From positions 1-64,000 of the forward strand of contig NZ_FMYP01000011.1 in NCBI RefSeq assembly GCF_900096565.1: DNA of 64,000 bases. Reading direction: 5' to 3'. Source of the DNA: Williamwhitmania taraxaci (GTDB lineage Bacteria > Bacteroidota > Bacteroidia > Bacteroidales > Williamwhitmaniaceae). The notes below the pieces were generated by a model. That model made no database searches and was not told the DNA's origin. It saw only the letters and a list, made by a program, of their open reading frames with translations. Within the stretch, counting starts at the first letter, position 1; each line of letters starts with the position of its first letter. Positions 17,269 to 26,428 of the stretch are shown in pieces. Position numbers and translations under genes: made by a program.

Positions 17269-17340
17269 ATTAGTCCTATCAAATTCCTCCAAATTGTCTT
17301 TTCTACCTCTGAATAATAACCAATTCATAACTTTTTTAAG

Positions 17341-18555
17341 ATGGTAATTCTCGTATTAAACTGCGGCAGTTCGTCCATTAAGTATCAACTTATTGACATG
17401 ATAAGTGACAAATCCAGCAATCTCCTTGCCAAAGGCATGGTTGAGCGTATTGGATTAAACGACGGAATACTTGCTCATAAGCCAAACGGCAAGGACAAGT
17501 TTGAGGTAACCAAGAGTATTCCTGATCACACCATCGGGATCAACATGATTCTTGAAGCACTTGTTGATAAGGATCATGGCGTTATTGGCAGTTTGACGGA
17601 TATTTCTGCAGTAGGCCACCGTGTTGCTCACGGAGGCGAATTCTTTACCGAGAGCGTATTGATAACGGACAAAGTGAAGGAGGAGATCGAAAAGTGTATC
17701 GAACTTGCTCCTCTCCATAACCCCGCTAACCTCAAGGGTGTTCTAAGTATGGAAAACCTTCTTCCAGGAGTCTCTCAGGTTGCTGTTTTCGATACCAGTT
17801 TTCACCAATCCATGCCACCGCATAGCTACCTCTATGCTATTCCTTATAAGTTTTATGAAAAATATAAGGTTCGTCGCTACGGTTTCCACGGTACTAGTCA
17901 TAAGTTTGTTGCTCAAAAGGCTTGCAAATTGGTTGACATCGATTTCGATAATTCAAAAATTATTACCTGTCACCTTGGAAATGGTGCGTCTATAACTGCC
18001 ATTCAAAACGGAAAATCGCTCGATACTTCAATGGGATTTACTCCGGTGGATGGTCTTATCATGGGTACCCGCAGCGGTACGGTTGATCCCGGTGTTCTTC
18101 TTTATCTGGCTGATAAAGAAAATCTTAACCTTAAGGGTGTTAACGATCTAATTAACAAACAAAGTGGGGTTCAAGGTATTTCTGGAATCTCTTCCGATAT
18201 GCGCGATATTGAATGCGCTGCGGCTAATGGCAACGAGCGCGCTATTCTCGCCCTCGATATGTACTACTATAGAGTAACCAAATTTATCGGTGCTTATGCA
18301 GCGGTAATGGGAGGTGTTGATCTTATTGTATTTACCGGTGGCATCGGTGAGAACGATCCAGTGCTTCGCGAGAAAGTATCTACTATGTTTGCATTCATGG
18401 GTGTCGATTTTGATGCTGAGGCAAATAAGGGCGTTCGGGGTAAGGATAAACTTCTAACTAAACCAAACTCCAGAGTAAAAGTAATGGCGATTACTACTGA
18501 CGAGGAATTGGTTATTGCAACCGATACTCGCTCAATTGTTAGCAAATTGAAATAA
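17341..18555 (+). CDS. ackA: Acetate kinase
   Basis: A 404-residue ASKHA-fold kinase. Motifs seen are VLNCGSSSIKY at the start, HRVAHGG, FDTSFHQSMP, HLGNGAS with MGTRSGTVDPG, and FTGGIGEN near the end, all typical of AckA. It converts acetyl-phosphate plus ADP to acetate plus ATP (and the reverse) in the cytosol. It leads an operon with ptb 19 bp downstream and buk after that. No phosphotransacetylase (pta) is adjacent; the neighbouring acyltransferase is of the Ptb type, which may supply acyl-phosphates. Confidence 0.97.
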   Translation: MVILVLNCGSSSIKYQLIDMISDKSSNLLAKGMVERIGLNDGILAHKPNGKDKFEVTKSIPDHTIGINMILEALVDKDHGVIGSLTDISAVGHRVAHGGEFFTESVLITDKVKEEIEKCIELAPLHNPANLKGVLSMENLLPGVSQVAVFDTSFHQSMPPHSYLYAIPYKFYEKYKVRRYGFHGTSHKFVAQKACKLVDIDFDNSKIITCHLGNGASITAIQNGKSLDTSMGFTPVDGLIMGTRSGTVDPGVLLYLADKENLNLKGVNDLINKQSGVQGISGISSDMRDIECAAANGNERAILALDMYYYRVTKFIGAYAAVMGGVDLIVFTGGIGENDPVLREKVSTMFAFMGVDFDAEANKGVRGKDKLLTKPNSRVKVMAITTDEELVIATDTRSIVSKLK

Positions 18556-18574
18556 TTTTAAAATATTTTCACTT

Positions 18575-19480
18575 ATGGCAATAACAAAACTTGACCAAAT
18601 CTTTGACGTAGTTCGACTCAAAGGCAAAAAGAGACTTGTGGCTGCTTATGCCAACGATTCTCATACAATTGGCGCTGTTGGCATGGCTGTTGACATGGGA
18701 ATTATCGATGGTATTCTTGTGGGCGACGAAGCTACTATTAAAAGGGTTTGCGACGAAGAAAAGATAGATGTAAAGAAATTTCGCATCGTTCAGGAAGCCG
18801 ACGAAATGAAGGCTGCAAGCAAAGCGGTGGAACTCATAAATAAGGGCGAAGGCGATATTCTTATGAAGGGACTTGTAAGTACCGACAAGTATATGCGCGC
18901 TATTCTTAACAAGGAAACTGGCTTGATGCCTCCTAAGGCAGTGCTTACCCACGTTACCGTTGTGGAGGTGCCTACATATCATAAGCTACTTGTTGTTAGT
19001 GATGTTGCTGTAATTCCTGCTCCCGATTTTAACCAAAAGGTGGCAATAACTAACTATGTAATTAAGGTGGCTCAATCTCTTCAAATTGAGAAGCCTAAGG
19101 TTGCTATATTAGCTGCTACCGAGCAAATGCTTGCAGGTATGCTTGCATGTTCCGAAGCGGCCATGATCTCGAAAATGGCCGATCGCGGCCAAATTAAGGG
19201 CGCATTTGTGGATGGTCCTTTAGCACTTGATGTAGCAATCGATAAAGAATCGGCTGAAATAAAGAAGATTGGTGGTAATGTCGCTGGCGATGCCGATTGC
19301 ATTGTATTTCCAAATATCGAATCGGGGAACGTGTTCTTTAAAACCTGCACAAAGTTAGCAAAGGGTGAACTTGGCGCAATGGTAATGGGAGCAAAGGTTC
19401 CATGCGTACTCACCTCTAGGGGCGATAGCGTTAAGTCTAAAATGTATTCAATTGCCTTGGCTGCATTATCTACAAAATAG
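18575..19480 (+). CDS. ptb: Phosphate butyryltransferase (phosphate acyltransferase)
   Basis: A 301-residue member of the phosphate acetyl/butyryltransferase family with the short Ptb length, lacking the extra domains of long Pta. Family features include GDEATIKR, ILMKGLVST and the C-terminal KVPCVLTSRGDS region. It exchanges CoA for phosphate on butyryl-CoA or branched short-chain acyl-CoA. It sits between ackA and buk with short gaps (19 and 27 bp), so the three should be one operon. Together with Buk it makes ATP from acyl-CoA. Confidence 0.92.
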   Translation: MAITKLDQIFDVVRLKGKKRLVAAYANDSHTIGAVGMAVDMGIIDGILVGDEATIKRVCDEEKIDVKKFRIVQEADEMKAASKAVELINKGEGDILMKGLVSTDKYMRAILNKETGLMPPKAVLTHVTVVEVPTYHKLLVVSDVAVIPAPDFNQKVAITNYVIKVAQSLQIEKPKVAILAATEQMLAGMLACSEAAMISKMADRGQIKGAFVDGPLALDVAIDKESAEIKKIGGNVAGDADCIVFPNIESGNVFFKTCTKLAKGELGAMVMGAKVPCVLTSRGDSVKSKMYSIALAALSTK

Positions 19481-19507
19481 TAACCACCGCGAAAAAAAAT
19501 ACTAAGA

Positions 19508-20584
19508 ATGGAAGATTTTAGAGTATTGGCAATTAATCCAGGTTCTACTTCTACTAAAATTGCTGTATATCAAGGAAATAAATCAATTTTCTTGAAAAAT
19601 ATAAAGCATTCAACAGAGGAACTACAAGGATATTGTCATATTTCCGAACAATTTGAGTTTCGTAAGGAGATTATTCTCAGAGAACTTGAATCTGCTGATA
19701 TCAAAATAGATTCTATTCACGCTGTTGTTGGACGGGGCGGTTTAGTAAAACCAATTGAATCTGGTGTTTATTTGGTAAATGAGCGCATGAAAGAGGACCT
19801 TAAAGTGGGGATTCTTGGAGAACATGCCAGTAACTTGGGAGGATTAATTGCAGATAATATCGCACAAAGCCTACCCAATACCAAAGCTTACATCGCCGAT
19901 CCTGTCGTTGTTGACGAAATGCAACCAGTAGCGCGTGTCTCAGGACATCCGCGGTTTGAGCGTCTGTCCATATTTCATGCGCTAAACCAGAAAGCTATTG
20001 CACGTACCTACTCCAAATCACTCGACAAAAAATATGAGGAGATAAACCTAATTATTGCTCACCTTGGTGGGGGTATTTCGGTAGGAGCCCATCATAATGG
20101 TCGGGTAATCGATGTAAACAATGCATTGGATGGTGAAGGTCCTTTTTCACCGGAGCGTTCTGGCACTTTACCATCGGCTGCTTTAGCTAAGCTTTGCTTT
20201 AGTGGCGAGGTTACCCTAGCAGAGGTGAAGAAGATGATTAACGGACAAGGTGGACTTGTTGCCTTTATGGGAACAAATGACGCTTATGAGGTTGAAATGA
20301 GAGCTAAGGCTGGAGATGAGAAGGCTGTTTTGATCCAAGACGCAATGTCGTACCAAGTTGGTAAAGCAATTGGTGGAATGGCAGCCGTGCTTAAAGGTAA
20401 AGTAGATGGAATATTGCTAACTGGTGGTATTGCTCACAATCCATTTCTTGTAGATTATGTAAAGGAGATGGTTGGCTTTATTGCTCCGATCGTAGTATAT
20501 CCAGGTGAAGACGAAATGCAGGCTTTGGCTATCAATGGCCTTATGGTGCTGCGTGGCGAGGTTGAACCGAAAGAGTATAGGTAA
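19508..20584 (+). CDS. buk: Butyrate kinase
   Basis: A 358-residue acetate/butyrate kinase family protein of Buk type. Motifs are LAINPGSTSTKIAVY at the N-terminus, VGRGGL, HLGGGISVGAH, DGEGPFSPERSG and LLTGGIAHN. It transfers phosphate from butyryl- or branched acyl-phosphate to ADP. It completes the ptb-buk pair for substrate-level phosphorylation. A strong terminator follows. Its acyl preference (butyrate versus isobutyrate or isovalerate) cannot be told from the sequence, but the nearby branched-chain-type 2-oxoacid dehydrogenase makes branched acids plausible. Confidence 0.95.
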   Translation: MEDFRVLAINPGSTSTKIAVYQGNKSIFLKNIKHSTEELQGYCHISEQFEFRKEIILRELESADIKIDSIHAVVGRGGLVKPIESGVYLVNERMKEDLKVGILGEHASNLGGLIADNIAQSLPNTKAYIADPVVVDEMQPVARVSGHPRFERLSIFHALNQKAIARTYSKSLDKKYEEINLIIAHLGGGISVGAHHNGRVIDVNNALDGEGPFSPERSGTLPSAALAKLCFSGEVTLAEVKKMINGQGGLVAFMGTNDAYEVEMRAKAGDEKAVLIQDAMSYQVGKAIGGMAAVLKGKVDGILLTGGIAHNPFLVDYVKEMVGFIAPIVVYPGEDEMQALAINGLMVLRGEVEPKEYR

Positions 20585-20615
20585 GATTTGTTTTTAAGAA
20601 GCAAGTCTCGTCATT

Positions 20616-20656
20616 AATAATGGCTGTCCATATTACTTGGGCAGCCATTATTTTTT
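20616..20656 (+). terminator. Terminator of the ackA-ptb-buk operon
   Basis: AATAATGGCTG and CAGCCATTATT form an 11-bp perfect stem with a 15-nt loop (20616-20652), followed by Ts. Confidence 0.88.
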
Positions 20657-20660
20657 GGTT

Positions 20661-21374
20661 TTATGGAGTGGTAATGGCGACAGGAATTACTTTACCATTA
20701 AATAATTTTCCACCAGTTACCGCAAAATTAACAATCCATGCAGCCATATCTGTAGAGCTTACCGGAGAGGTAAAACCGGGGAATGCTTCTTTAAGCATAG
20801 GCGTATTTACCGATCCTAGCGCTACACAGTTCACGCTTATTTTGGATTCCTTCAACTCTTCGGCTAGGCATTCAGTCAAGACGGCTAGAGCACCCTTCGT
20901 GGCGCTATAGATGCTCAGTCCTTTAAATTTCTGGCTTCCTTGAAAACCTCCCATGCTGCTTATGTTCACGATATGTGGCGATGTGCCTTTTCGCATCATT
21001 GGGAGCAGGATTCGGGTTAGCTGTGCTGGAGCAAGAAAATTCACGCTACACATTTGCAATGCTTCCTCTGCTGTAATGCTTTCAAATGGTTTATTAATCA
21101 GGAATCCTGCGTTATTAATGAGAATATCAATATGTGGCAAAAACTGCTGAATCTTTGGCAGCAGTACCGTTTCGTACTGTGACACTTGTTCCAAATCGAA
21201 AACTATTGGGTAGAGATGTGCTTGAACATTCTTCCGAATACATGCGTTTTTAAGGTCTTTTAATCCTGCTTCATTTCTTGATATGGCCACAATATTATTA
21301 TCACCAATTTCGGCAAAGCATTGCGCCATTTCAAAGCCAATACCTCGGCTTCCTCCTGTAATAAGTATATTCAT
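20661..21374 (-). CDS. Short-chain dehydrogenase/reductase
   Basis: A 237-residue classical SDR. It has the cofactor-binding TGGSRGIG (6-13), NNAG (87-90), the catalytic Ser in NISSMGG (about 139-140) and YSATK (Y156, K160). It probably reduces or oxidises a carbonyl/hydroxyl with NAD(P). It is monocistronic, converging with buk across the terminator. The substrate is unknown. Its C-terminal part is somewhat short, but the catalytic core is complete. Confidence 0.9.
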   Translation of the reverse strand: MNILITGGSRGIGFEMAQCFAEIGDNNIVAISRNEAGLKDLKNACIRKNVQAHLYPIVFDLEQVSQYETVLLPKIQQFLPHIDILINNAGFLINKPFESITAEEALQMCSVNFLAPAQLTRILLPMMRKGTSPHIVNISSMGGFQGSQKFKGLSIYSATKGALAVLTECLAEELKESKISVNCVALGSVNTPMLKEAFPGFTSPVSSTDMAAWIVNFAVTGGKLFNGKVIPVAITTP

Positions 21375-21612
21375 GAGTATATGTATAAGTAATTTGTTCC
21401 TTTACCGTAATTATTTAAGTGGCTCAAACGGTATTAGCCAGTGCCAATCTACCCGAAAAAACTTTTCCCTCTGTAGCAAAGGTACCTGTCTTTTTTGTTT
21501 CTACCTTTATATCTTTAAAAATATATGCATTTTTTTGACCTGAAATAAGTTGTATTGGTGTTTCTTTTATGAAACAACCATTATGTATAAAGATGGTAAA
21601 ATGTAGTTTAGG

Positions 21613-22206
21613 ATGAGAAAAGTTTTTTTTTATGCTCTGTCGCTGTTAGCCTTTCTGGCCATCTCCAATCTTGGATTTGCCCAATACTATGAATCTGCCA
21701 ATGGACCAAAAAAGCCAAATCGGTGGTTTTTTGGCGGAAATCTTGGTTTCTCAGCAGGTTCAGTAACCTATATCGAAGTTGCACCAATCGTTGGTTACAG
21801 GCTAACTCCAAAACTCGCGGTAGGAAGTGGCATAAAATACCAGTATTTCAATGATACAAGAGAGTCGTATGGATTAAGTAATTTTGAAACGCACGTTTAC
21901 GGCCTTAACCTATTTAGTACCTATTCATTGCTCGATAATCTTGAAGAAACACTTGGTATTTCTGGAATTGGAGGTATATTGTTGCAGGTCGAATACGAAG
22001 GCCTTAGTCTTGAGCGAAAATACTTCGACTATCCCACCTTCCCCGAAAATGGGCGGATGTGGGTTTCAAACTATCTGGTTGGTTTTGGGATACGACAACC
22101 CATAGGCCAGCGCTCTTCCGTAAATATACTATTCTTGTGGAGTATCGATCCACCCAAAACTTCTCCGAATTCAAATCCTATCATTCGAATCGGATTTAAC
22201 TTTTAG
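21613..22206 (+). CDS. Secreted outer-membrane beta-barrel-like protein
   Basis: A 197-residue protein with a clear signal peptide (cleavage near GFAQ). Repeated amphipathic beta-strand segments follow, and the C-terminus ends in GFNF with a terminal Phe, typical of outer-membrane barrels. About eight strands would fit the length. I do not recognise a more precise family. It is monocistronic and sits between SDR and FKBP genes. Function is unknown. Confidence 0.65.
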   Translation: MRKVFFYALSLLAFLAISNLGFAQYYESANGPKKPNRWFFGGNLGFSAGSVTYIEVAPIVGYRLTPKLAVGSGIKYQYFNDTRESYGLSNFETHVYGLNLFSTYSLLDNLEETLGISGIGGILLQVEYEGLSLERKYFDYPTFPENGRMWVSNYLVGFGIRQPIGQRSSVNILFLWSIDPPKTSPNSNPIIRIGFNF

Positions 22207-22302
22207 GCCACTTCGTTGTTATTAAGTCTGCACTGGAAAACTTCGAAAAATATTTTTTTTTAAGTTGTTTGATGTAAGGTTGATATGAATGATTAATGTC
22301 AT

Positions 22303-22333
22303 TTTGCAGAAAGAATTATTAATTGTTTCTTTG
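22303..22333 (+). promoter_or_regulatory. Promoter of the SlyD-like FKBP gene
   Basis: TTTG (22303-22306), a 19-bp spacer and TTTCTTTG (22326-22333) closely follow the Bacteroidetes promoter pattern, with T in place of A at the second -7 position. Confidence 0.65.
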
Positions 22334-22372
22334 CACCCAAATAATTAAGTAGTATTCAAAACAGATAAGCTA

Positions 22373-22960
22373 ATGAATATCGGACAAAACAAAGTAGTGT
22401 CACTCAGCTATGAGTTGACTGTTAACGGTGAAGTTATCCAAACGGTTGACAATACCAATCCTATGACTTTTATGGTTGGTCGTGGTTACCTATTACCAAA
22501 ATTCGAAGAGAATATCACAAACCTAAAAGTTGGTGATACTTTTGACTTTGCTATTTCCAGCGAGGAAGCATATGGTGAAAGGAATGAAGATTATACCGTT
22601 GAGTTACCAAAGGATGCATTCATGGTTGAAGGCGAATTCGACAGTGAATTTATTTTTCCAGGCAACGTAATTCCAATGGTTGATGCCGAAGGCAATCACC
22701 TAGAGGGAACCGTTCTTCGCGTTGAAGAGGCTATTGTTGCTGTGGACTTCAATCACCCACTTGCAGGTAAAGGCCTTGCATTTAAGGGCGAAATTGTTGA
22801 CGTTCGCGAGGCTACTGCCGACGAACTTGAGCATGGTCATATCCACGGAGACGATCATTCCTCTTGCGGTTGCGATGACGAAGGTTGCGAAGGCGGCGGT
22901 TGTGGCGACAAAGCAGAAAAGGAAATGGGTGGCTGTGGTTGCGGCTGCGGTTGCAACTAA
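22373..22960 (+). CDS. slyD: SlyD-like FKBP-type peptidyl-prolyl isomerase with metal-binding tail
   Basis: A 195-residue protein. The FKBP domain (about 1-140) includes an inserted IF/flap domain as in SlyD, with LPKFEENI and the AYGERNEDY segment. The last 45 residues are rich in His, Cys and Gly, ending in GGCGCGCGCN, which would bind Ni, Zn or similar metals. SlyD acts as a folding helper and nickel donor in other bacteria. Here the tail is shorter but unusually Cys-dense. It is monocistronic with a good promoter and terminator. Confidence 0.92.
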   Translation: MNIGQNKVVSLSYELTVNGEVIQTVDNTNPMTFMVGRGYLLPKFEENITNLKVGDTFDFAISSEEAYGERNEDYTVELPKDAFMVEGEFDSEFIFPGNVIPMVDAEGNHLEGTVLRVEEAIVAVDFNHPLAGKGLAFKGEIVDVREATADELEHGHIHGDDHSSCGCDDEGCEGGGCGDKAEKEMGGCGCGCGCN

Positions 22961-22981
22961 ACCAACACACATAATATTTTT

Positions 22982-23011
22982 AGGCTGCCTAACTAGGCAG
23001 CCTTTTTTTTT
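22982..23011 (+). terminator. Terminator after slyD
   Basis: AGGCTGCCT and AGGCAGCCT form a perfect 9-bp stem with a 4-nt loop, followed by a run of Ts. Confidence 0.92.
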
Positions 23012-23039
23012 CTATTTTGCCAAGGAAAAACTTAAGGTT

Positions 23040-24323
23040 ATGGGAATAAAAAAAATGCCACTCTATACAAAAATCCTCCTCGGAATGGGGTTGGGCCTTG
23101 TTTGGGGAATTATAGCTGTATGGCTTGGGGCTACTGCGTTTAGTTCGATGTGGATTAAGCCCTTTGGCGTGATATTCCTCAATCTTTTAAAGTTGATTGC
23201 CATTCCGTTGATCTTTGTTTCTTTGGTTAAGGGGATTTCTAGTCTTTCTGATATTAGTCGTCTCTCGAGCATTGGCGTAAAAACACTTTCTATTTACATT
23301 GTAACAACAGTACTTGCCGTAAGTATTGGATTAATAGTTGTAAATATTGTCAATCCAGGTTCATTTTTTCCTCAGGAAAAACGCGCTGAACTTATTCACA
23401 AATACTCCACTGTTGTGGAAGAGAAGAAGGCAGAGGTTAAAAAAGTTAAAGACCAATCTCCATTAGCCATTATTGTGGATATGGTTCCCGAAAATGTTAT
23501 CAGCGCTGCTTCGGATAATAGAAATATGTTGCAGGTTATTTTGTTTGCCGCTCTTTTTGGAGTGGCCTTGGCCCTTACTAAAGGAACCAACACTGGAGTC
23601 GTAATCAATTTTTTCGATGGATTAAACGACGTGATCCTCAAAATTATCGACATTATAATGCTTTTTGCTCCGATAGGGGTTTTCGCTTTGCTTGGTTCCC
23701 TTATCGTGGACTTTGCAGGGGAGAGTATATCTTCAGCTGGAGGCTTGTTTGTGGCACTCGGTCTCTATTCGCTTACGGTAATTATTGGTTTGTTCTTTAT
23801 TCTTTTAATCGTTTATCCGATTCTTATTAGAATATTCGGAAAGATGAACCCTCTATTCTTTTTAAAGGGGATTTTCCCTGCTCAACTCGTTGCTTTCTCC
23901 TCATCCTCCAGTGCTGCCACTTTACCCGTTACAATGGAACAAGTAGAACGTGAGCTAAAAGTGCCAAAGGAAATATGCAGTTTCGTTCTCCCGGTGGGTT
24001 CAACCGTAAATATGGATGGGACAAGCCTCTACCAAGCAGTTGCTGCTGTTTTTATTGCTCAAGTCTTTGGAATTGAACTTTCTATGACTCAACAGCTAAC
24101 TATTGTTTTTACCGCAGTGCTCGCCTCAATTGGTGCGGCAGGGGTTCCGGGTGCGGGAATAATCATGTTGTTAATAGTACTTAATTCGGTGGGGATTCCG
24201 CCCGAAGGGCTTGCGCTTATTCTGGCCGTTGATCGACCTCTCGATATGCTCCGAACAGTGGTAAATGTAACGGGTGATGCCATGGTATCTGTGTTTGTTG
24301 CTCGAAGTGAAAAGTTGCTTTAA
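23040..24323 (+). CDS. Dicarboxylate/amino acid:cation symporter (DAACS)
   Basis: A 427-residue membrane transporter with about eight helices and two re-entrant loops. It shows the serine-rich hairpin AFSSSSSAATLP and the NMDGTSLYQ motif that bind substrate and Na+ or H+ in GltP/DctA homologues. The ATG at 23040 is used; the frame stays open far upstream into slyD, but that part would be out of family. It should import glutamate, aspartate or C4-dicarboxylates. It begins just after the slyD terminator and so probably has its own promoter. Confidence 0.93.
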   Translation: MGIKKMPLYTKILLGMGLGLVWGIIAVWLGATAFSSMWIKPFGVIFLNLLKLIAIPLIFVSLVKGISSLSDISRLSSIGVKTLSIYIVTTVLAVSIGLIVVNIVNPGSFFPQEKRAELIHKYSTVVEEKKAEVKKVKDQSPLAIIVDMVPENVISAASDNRNMLQVILFAALFGVALALTKGTNTGVVINFFDGLNDVILKIIDIIMLFAPIGVFALLGSLIVDFAGESISSAGGLFVALGLYSLTVIIGLFFILLIVYPILIRIFGKMNPLFFLKGIFPAQLVAFSSSSSAATLPVTMEQVERELKVPKEICSFVLPVGSTVNMDGTSLYQAVAAVFIAQVFGIELSMTQQLTIVFTAVLASIGAAGVPGAGIIMLLIVLNSVGIPPEGLALILAVDRPLDMLRTVVNVTGDAMVSVFVARSEKLL

Positions 24324-24456
24324 TCTGCAAAATCATCTATGGTTTTTTAGATATTGCCGCGTTTTTCTATTATAGTTATGTCGCTCATTTTTAGTTTAAA
24401 AAAAATAATGAATTGATGTTCTTGCTGTTATATTTTTATTTCTGAATAAAAGTTCG

Positions 24457-24464
24457 TATATTTG
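24457..24464 (+). promoter_or_regulatory. -7 box upstream of the GNAT-racemase pair
   Basis: TATATTTG is a perfect TAnnTTTG match, 81 bp before the ATG at 24546. The -33 region lacks a clear TTTG. Confidence 0.5.
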
Positions 24465-24545
24465 CATATGTTCATATGATTTCCCTCCGGTAACCAACCT
24501 TGAAGTTGCCAATGAACATGTTCTTTTTAATTAAAAATTAACGCT

Positions 24546-24986
24546 ATGTTAACATTCCAAAAAATTAACAGCGACAAAGATTTTTCTGTTGTTACCCGCA
24601 ATCAGTTTGTCGATTTCTTGTATATCCAACTCGGTGAATTTGGTGACGCCCCAGACGCAATTCAAAAGTGTATTGATTATGCTTTTTCCTCCGAGTCTGG
24701 AAAGGGTGGATTTTGTATGATTGCCTTCGATGAAGGAGTAATTGTTGGTGGTTTAATAATGAATTTTACGGGTATGAATAGTTTTATACCCCCAAATATC
24801 CTTGTTTACGTGGCTGTGGATATTAATCAAAGGGGAAAGGGGTTAGGTCGCCAACTTATCGATCACTCAGTAAATCAATGTCATGGAAGTGTTGCCCTTC
24901 ACGTAGAGTACGAGAATCCAGCCAAAAAGTTATACGAACGGCTGGGATTTAAGTCTAAGTACGCAGAGATGAGGTTAAATCGATAA
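24546..24986 (+). CDS. GNAT family N-acetyltransferase
   Basis: A 146-residue protein with the acetyl-CoA-binding loop in QRGKGLGRQL (about residues 98-107) and the C-terminal NPAKKLYERLGF block. This defines the GNAT fold. Its gene is followed 9 bp later by an alanine-racemase-like gene, so both are likely translated from one mRNA and may act on the same amino compound. The acceptor substrate is not known. Confidence 0.88.
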   Translation: MLTFQKINSDKDFSVVTRNQFVDFLYIQLGEFGDAPDAIQKCIDYAFSSESGKGGFCMIAFDEGVIVGGLIMNFTGMNSFIPPNILVYVAVDINQRGKGLGRQLIDHSVNQCHGSVALHVEYENPAKKLYERLGFKSKYAEMRLNR

Positions 24987-24995
24987 GGAGAAATT

Positions 24996-26090
24996 ATGGC
25001 ACAGTTAATCGTTCACACCAATCGTATCATTGCAAATCTCGAGAAAATTCAAAAGTTTCTTGAAAAAAATGATTTTTCCTGGACGCTCGTTACAAAAATT
25101 CTTTCCGGTCAGGAGGATGCTCTGCGGGCAATACTGTTGCATCCTATTGCGACCAAACTGTATAGTGTAGGGGATTCCAGAATTTCTGGATTACGGCTTG
25201 TCAAAGAAATAAATCCCGCGGTGAAAACAATGTACATTAAGCCACCAGCAATGGATGTGGTGAAATCAATAATTGACTACGCTGACATTTCCCTCAATAC
25301 TTCCCTGCGTACCATAGAGGCCCTCAACAAGGCCGCCGCTGCTGCTGGGAAAATCCATCAAATTATTATAATGCTGGAACTTGGGGAGTTGCGCGAAGGT
25401 GTCCTCCGGGAGCGGGTTGTTGATTTCTATGCCAAGGTTTTCGATTTGAACAATATAGAAGTGCTTGGACTTGGAACAAATTTGGGTTGCATGTACGGAG
25501 TGCAGCCTACCTATGATAAATTGCTGCACCTTTCGCTCTACAAACAGCTGTTGGAGTTGAAGTTTAATAAGCAAATACCGCTGATTTCTGGCGGGAGTTC
25601 TATAGTTCTTCCCTTAGTTGGAAAATCTGCAATGCCTAAAAATGTAAACCATTTACGCATTGGAGAATCAGCGTTTATGGGTACAAGTCCTTGGGATGGT
25701 AAGCAATTTTCGACACTTTCCACTAAAGCCTTTGAATTTAAAGCGAATATTATTGAACTCGCATCAAAGAAAAATTTCCCCGACGATCAGCTTACTGATG
25801 GGAATATTGGTCACTTTGTAGACTCTTCAGGGGAAACCCAGGGGTTGACGTATCGAGCCATTGTCGATTTTGGTCTAATTGATGTTGATGCTTCCGATTT
25901 GGCGATAGTCGACGATAGTGTTAAGTTTGTAGGAACCACCTCCGATATGACCGTTTTTGATCTTGGCGAGGCCAAGGAAGGAAAGGTTCATGGACAATAT
26001 AAGGTTGGTGACAGGTTAGTATTCACACCTTCTTACATGGGGGTTGCAAGGCTTATGAGCACTCGGTTCGTCGATAAGGTTATGCTTTAG
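24996..26090 (+). CDS. Alanine/ornithine-racemase-like PLP enzyme
   Basis: A 364-residue PLP protein with a TIM-barrel alanine racemase N-terminal domain. The Schiff-base Lys is likely K34 in LVTKILSG. The SGGSSIVLP and LRIGESAFMG segments belong to the phosphate-binding and product-side regions. It resembles the alanine/ornithine racemase (YhfX-like) subfamily rather than biosynthetic Alr. The subfamily interconverts amino-acid enantiomers such as D/L-ornithine; which one here is unknown. It follows a GNAT gene by 9 bp. A strong hairpin terminator lies 174 bp downstream. Confidence 0.85.
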   Translation: MAQLIVHTNRIIANLEKIQKFLEKNDFSWTLVTKILSGQEDALRAILLHPIATKLYSVGDSRISGLRLVKEINPAVKTMYIKPPAMDVVKSIIDYADISLNTSLRTIEALNKAAAAAGKIHQIIIMLELGELREGVLRERVVDFYAKVFDLNNIEVLGLGTNLGCMYGVQPTYDKLLHLSLYKQLLELKFNKQIPLISGGSSIVLPLVGKSAMPKNVNHLRIGESAFMGTSPWDGKQFSTLSTKAFEFKANIIELASKKNFPDDQLTDGNIGHFVDSSGETQGLTYRAIVDFGLIDVDASDLAIVDDSVKFVGTTSDMTVFDLGEAKEGKVHGQYKVGDRLVFTPSYMGVARLMSTRFVDKVML

Positions 26091-26428
26091 TTTGGTTATT
26101 TTGAAGCATTTTTAAAAAAATCATAAATCGGTTCCTATTTTAATGCAGTATGTGAAAATAGAGTTTTGACCCATATAATTGATTAAATATTAAGTTTTTG
26201 ACTATAAATTCCGTATTATGGAATAATGTAGATTATAGACAATGGTATTTAACAATATGTTTTAAAAGAGCGATACCGGTGGGTATCGCTCTTTCTGTTC
26301 CCAATAAAGACTACAAATCAGAATTATGGAGAGATTACTTTTCCGTGTTTATAATGGTTATAAACAAATTGCAGGTGGAGTTGTTAGTTGGTTGTAATTA
26401 AAATTGTAGCCAAATAATTCGTTATAAA
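26091..26428. other. Intergenic region holding a terminator
   Basis: No supportable gene is seen in these 338 bp; a 67-codon frame (26198-26401) crosses the hairpin at 26265-26294 and has no recognisable family. The region separates the racemase gene from the 2-oxoacid dehydrogenase operon and should carry that operon's promoter, but no clear TAnnTTTG pair is found. Confidence 0.5.
26265..26294 (+). terminator. Strong hairpin terminator
   Basis: AAAGAGCGATACC and GGTATCGCTCTTT are perfect 13-bp arms with a GGTG tetraloop. The trailing T-run is short (CTTTCT). Confidence 0.75.

Larger units (their letters stand above)
16729..17340. other. Long palindrome-rich intergenic region (Y1 gene to ackA)
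   Basis: This 612-bp stretch has no supportable gene. It contains four separate perfect dyads (16747-16765, 16783-16797, 16954-16971, 17050-17068) and, close to ackA, two short hairpins (17234-17249 and 17251-17268) that would sit in the ackA leader. No clear promoter pair is found. The palindromes have different sequences, so they are not copies of one repeat. Confidence 0.6.

Noticed and set aside
20661-21374. A second FabG
   Set aside because: It has the SDR core, but the C-terminal sequence and position (no fab or acp neighbour) do not support a fatty-acid role; left as a general SDR.
22722-23039. Upstream extension of the symporter frame into slyD
   Set aside because: It lies in another frame over slyD and its terminator; the family start is the ATG at 23040.
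26198-26401. 67-codon frame between the racemase and E2 genes
   Set aside because: It runs through a perfect terminator hairpin and has no recognised homology.
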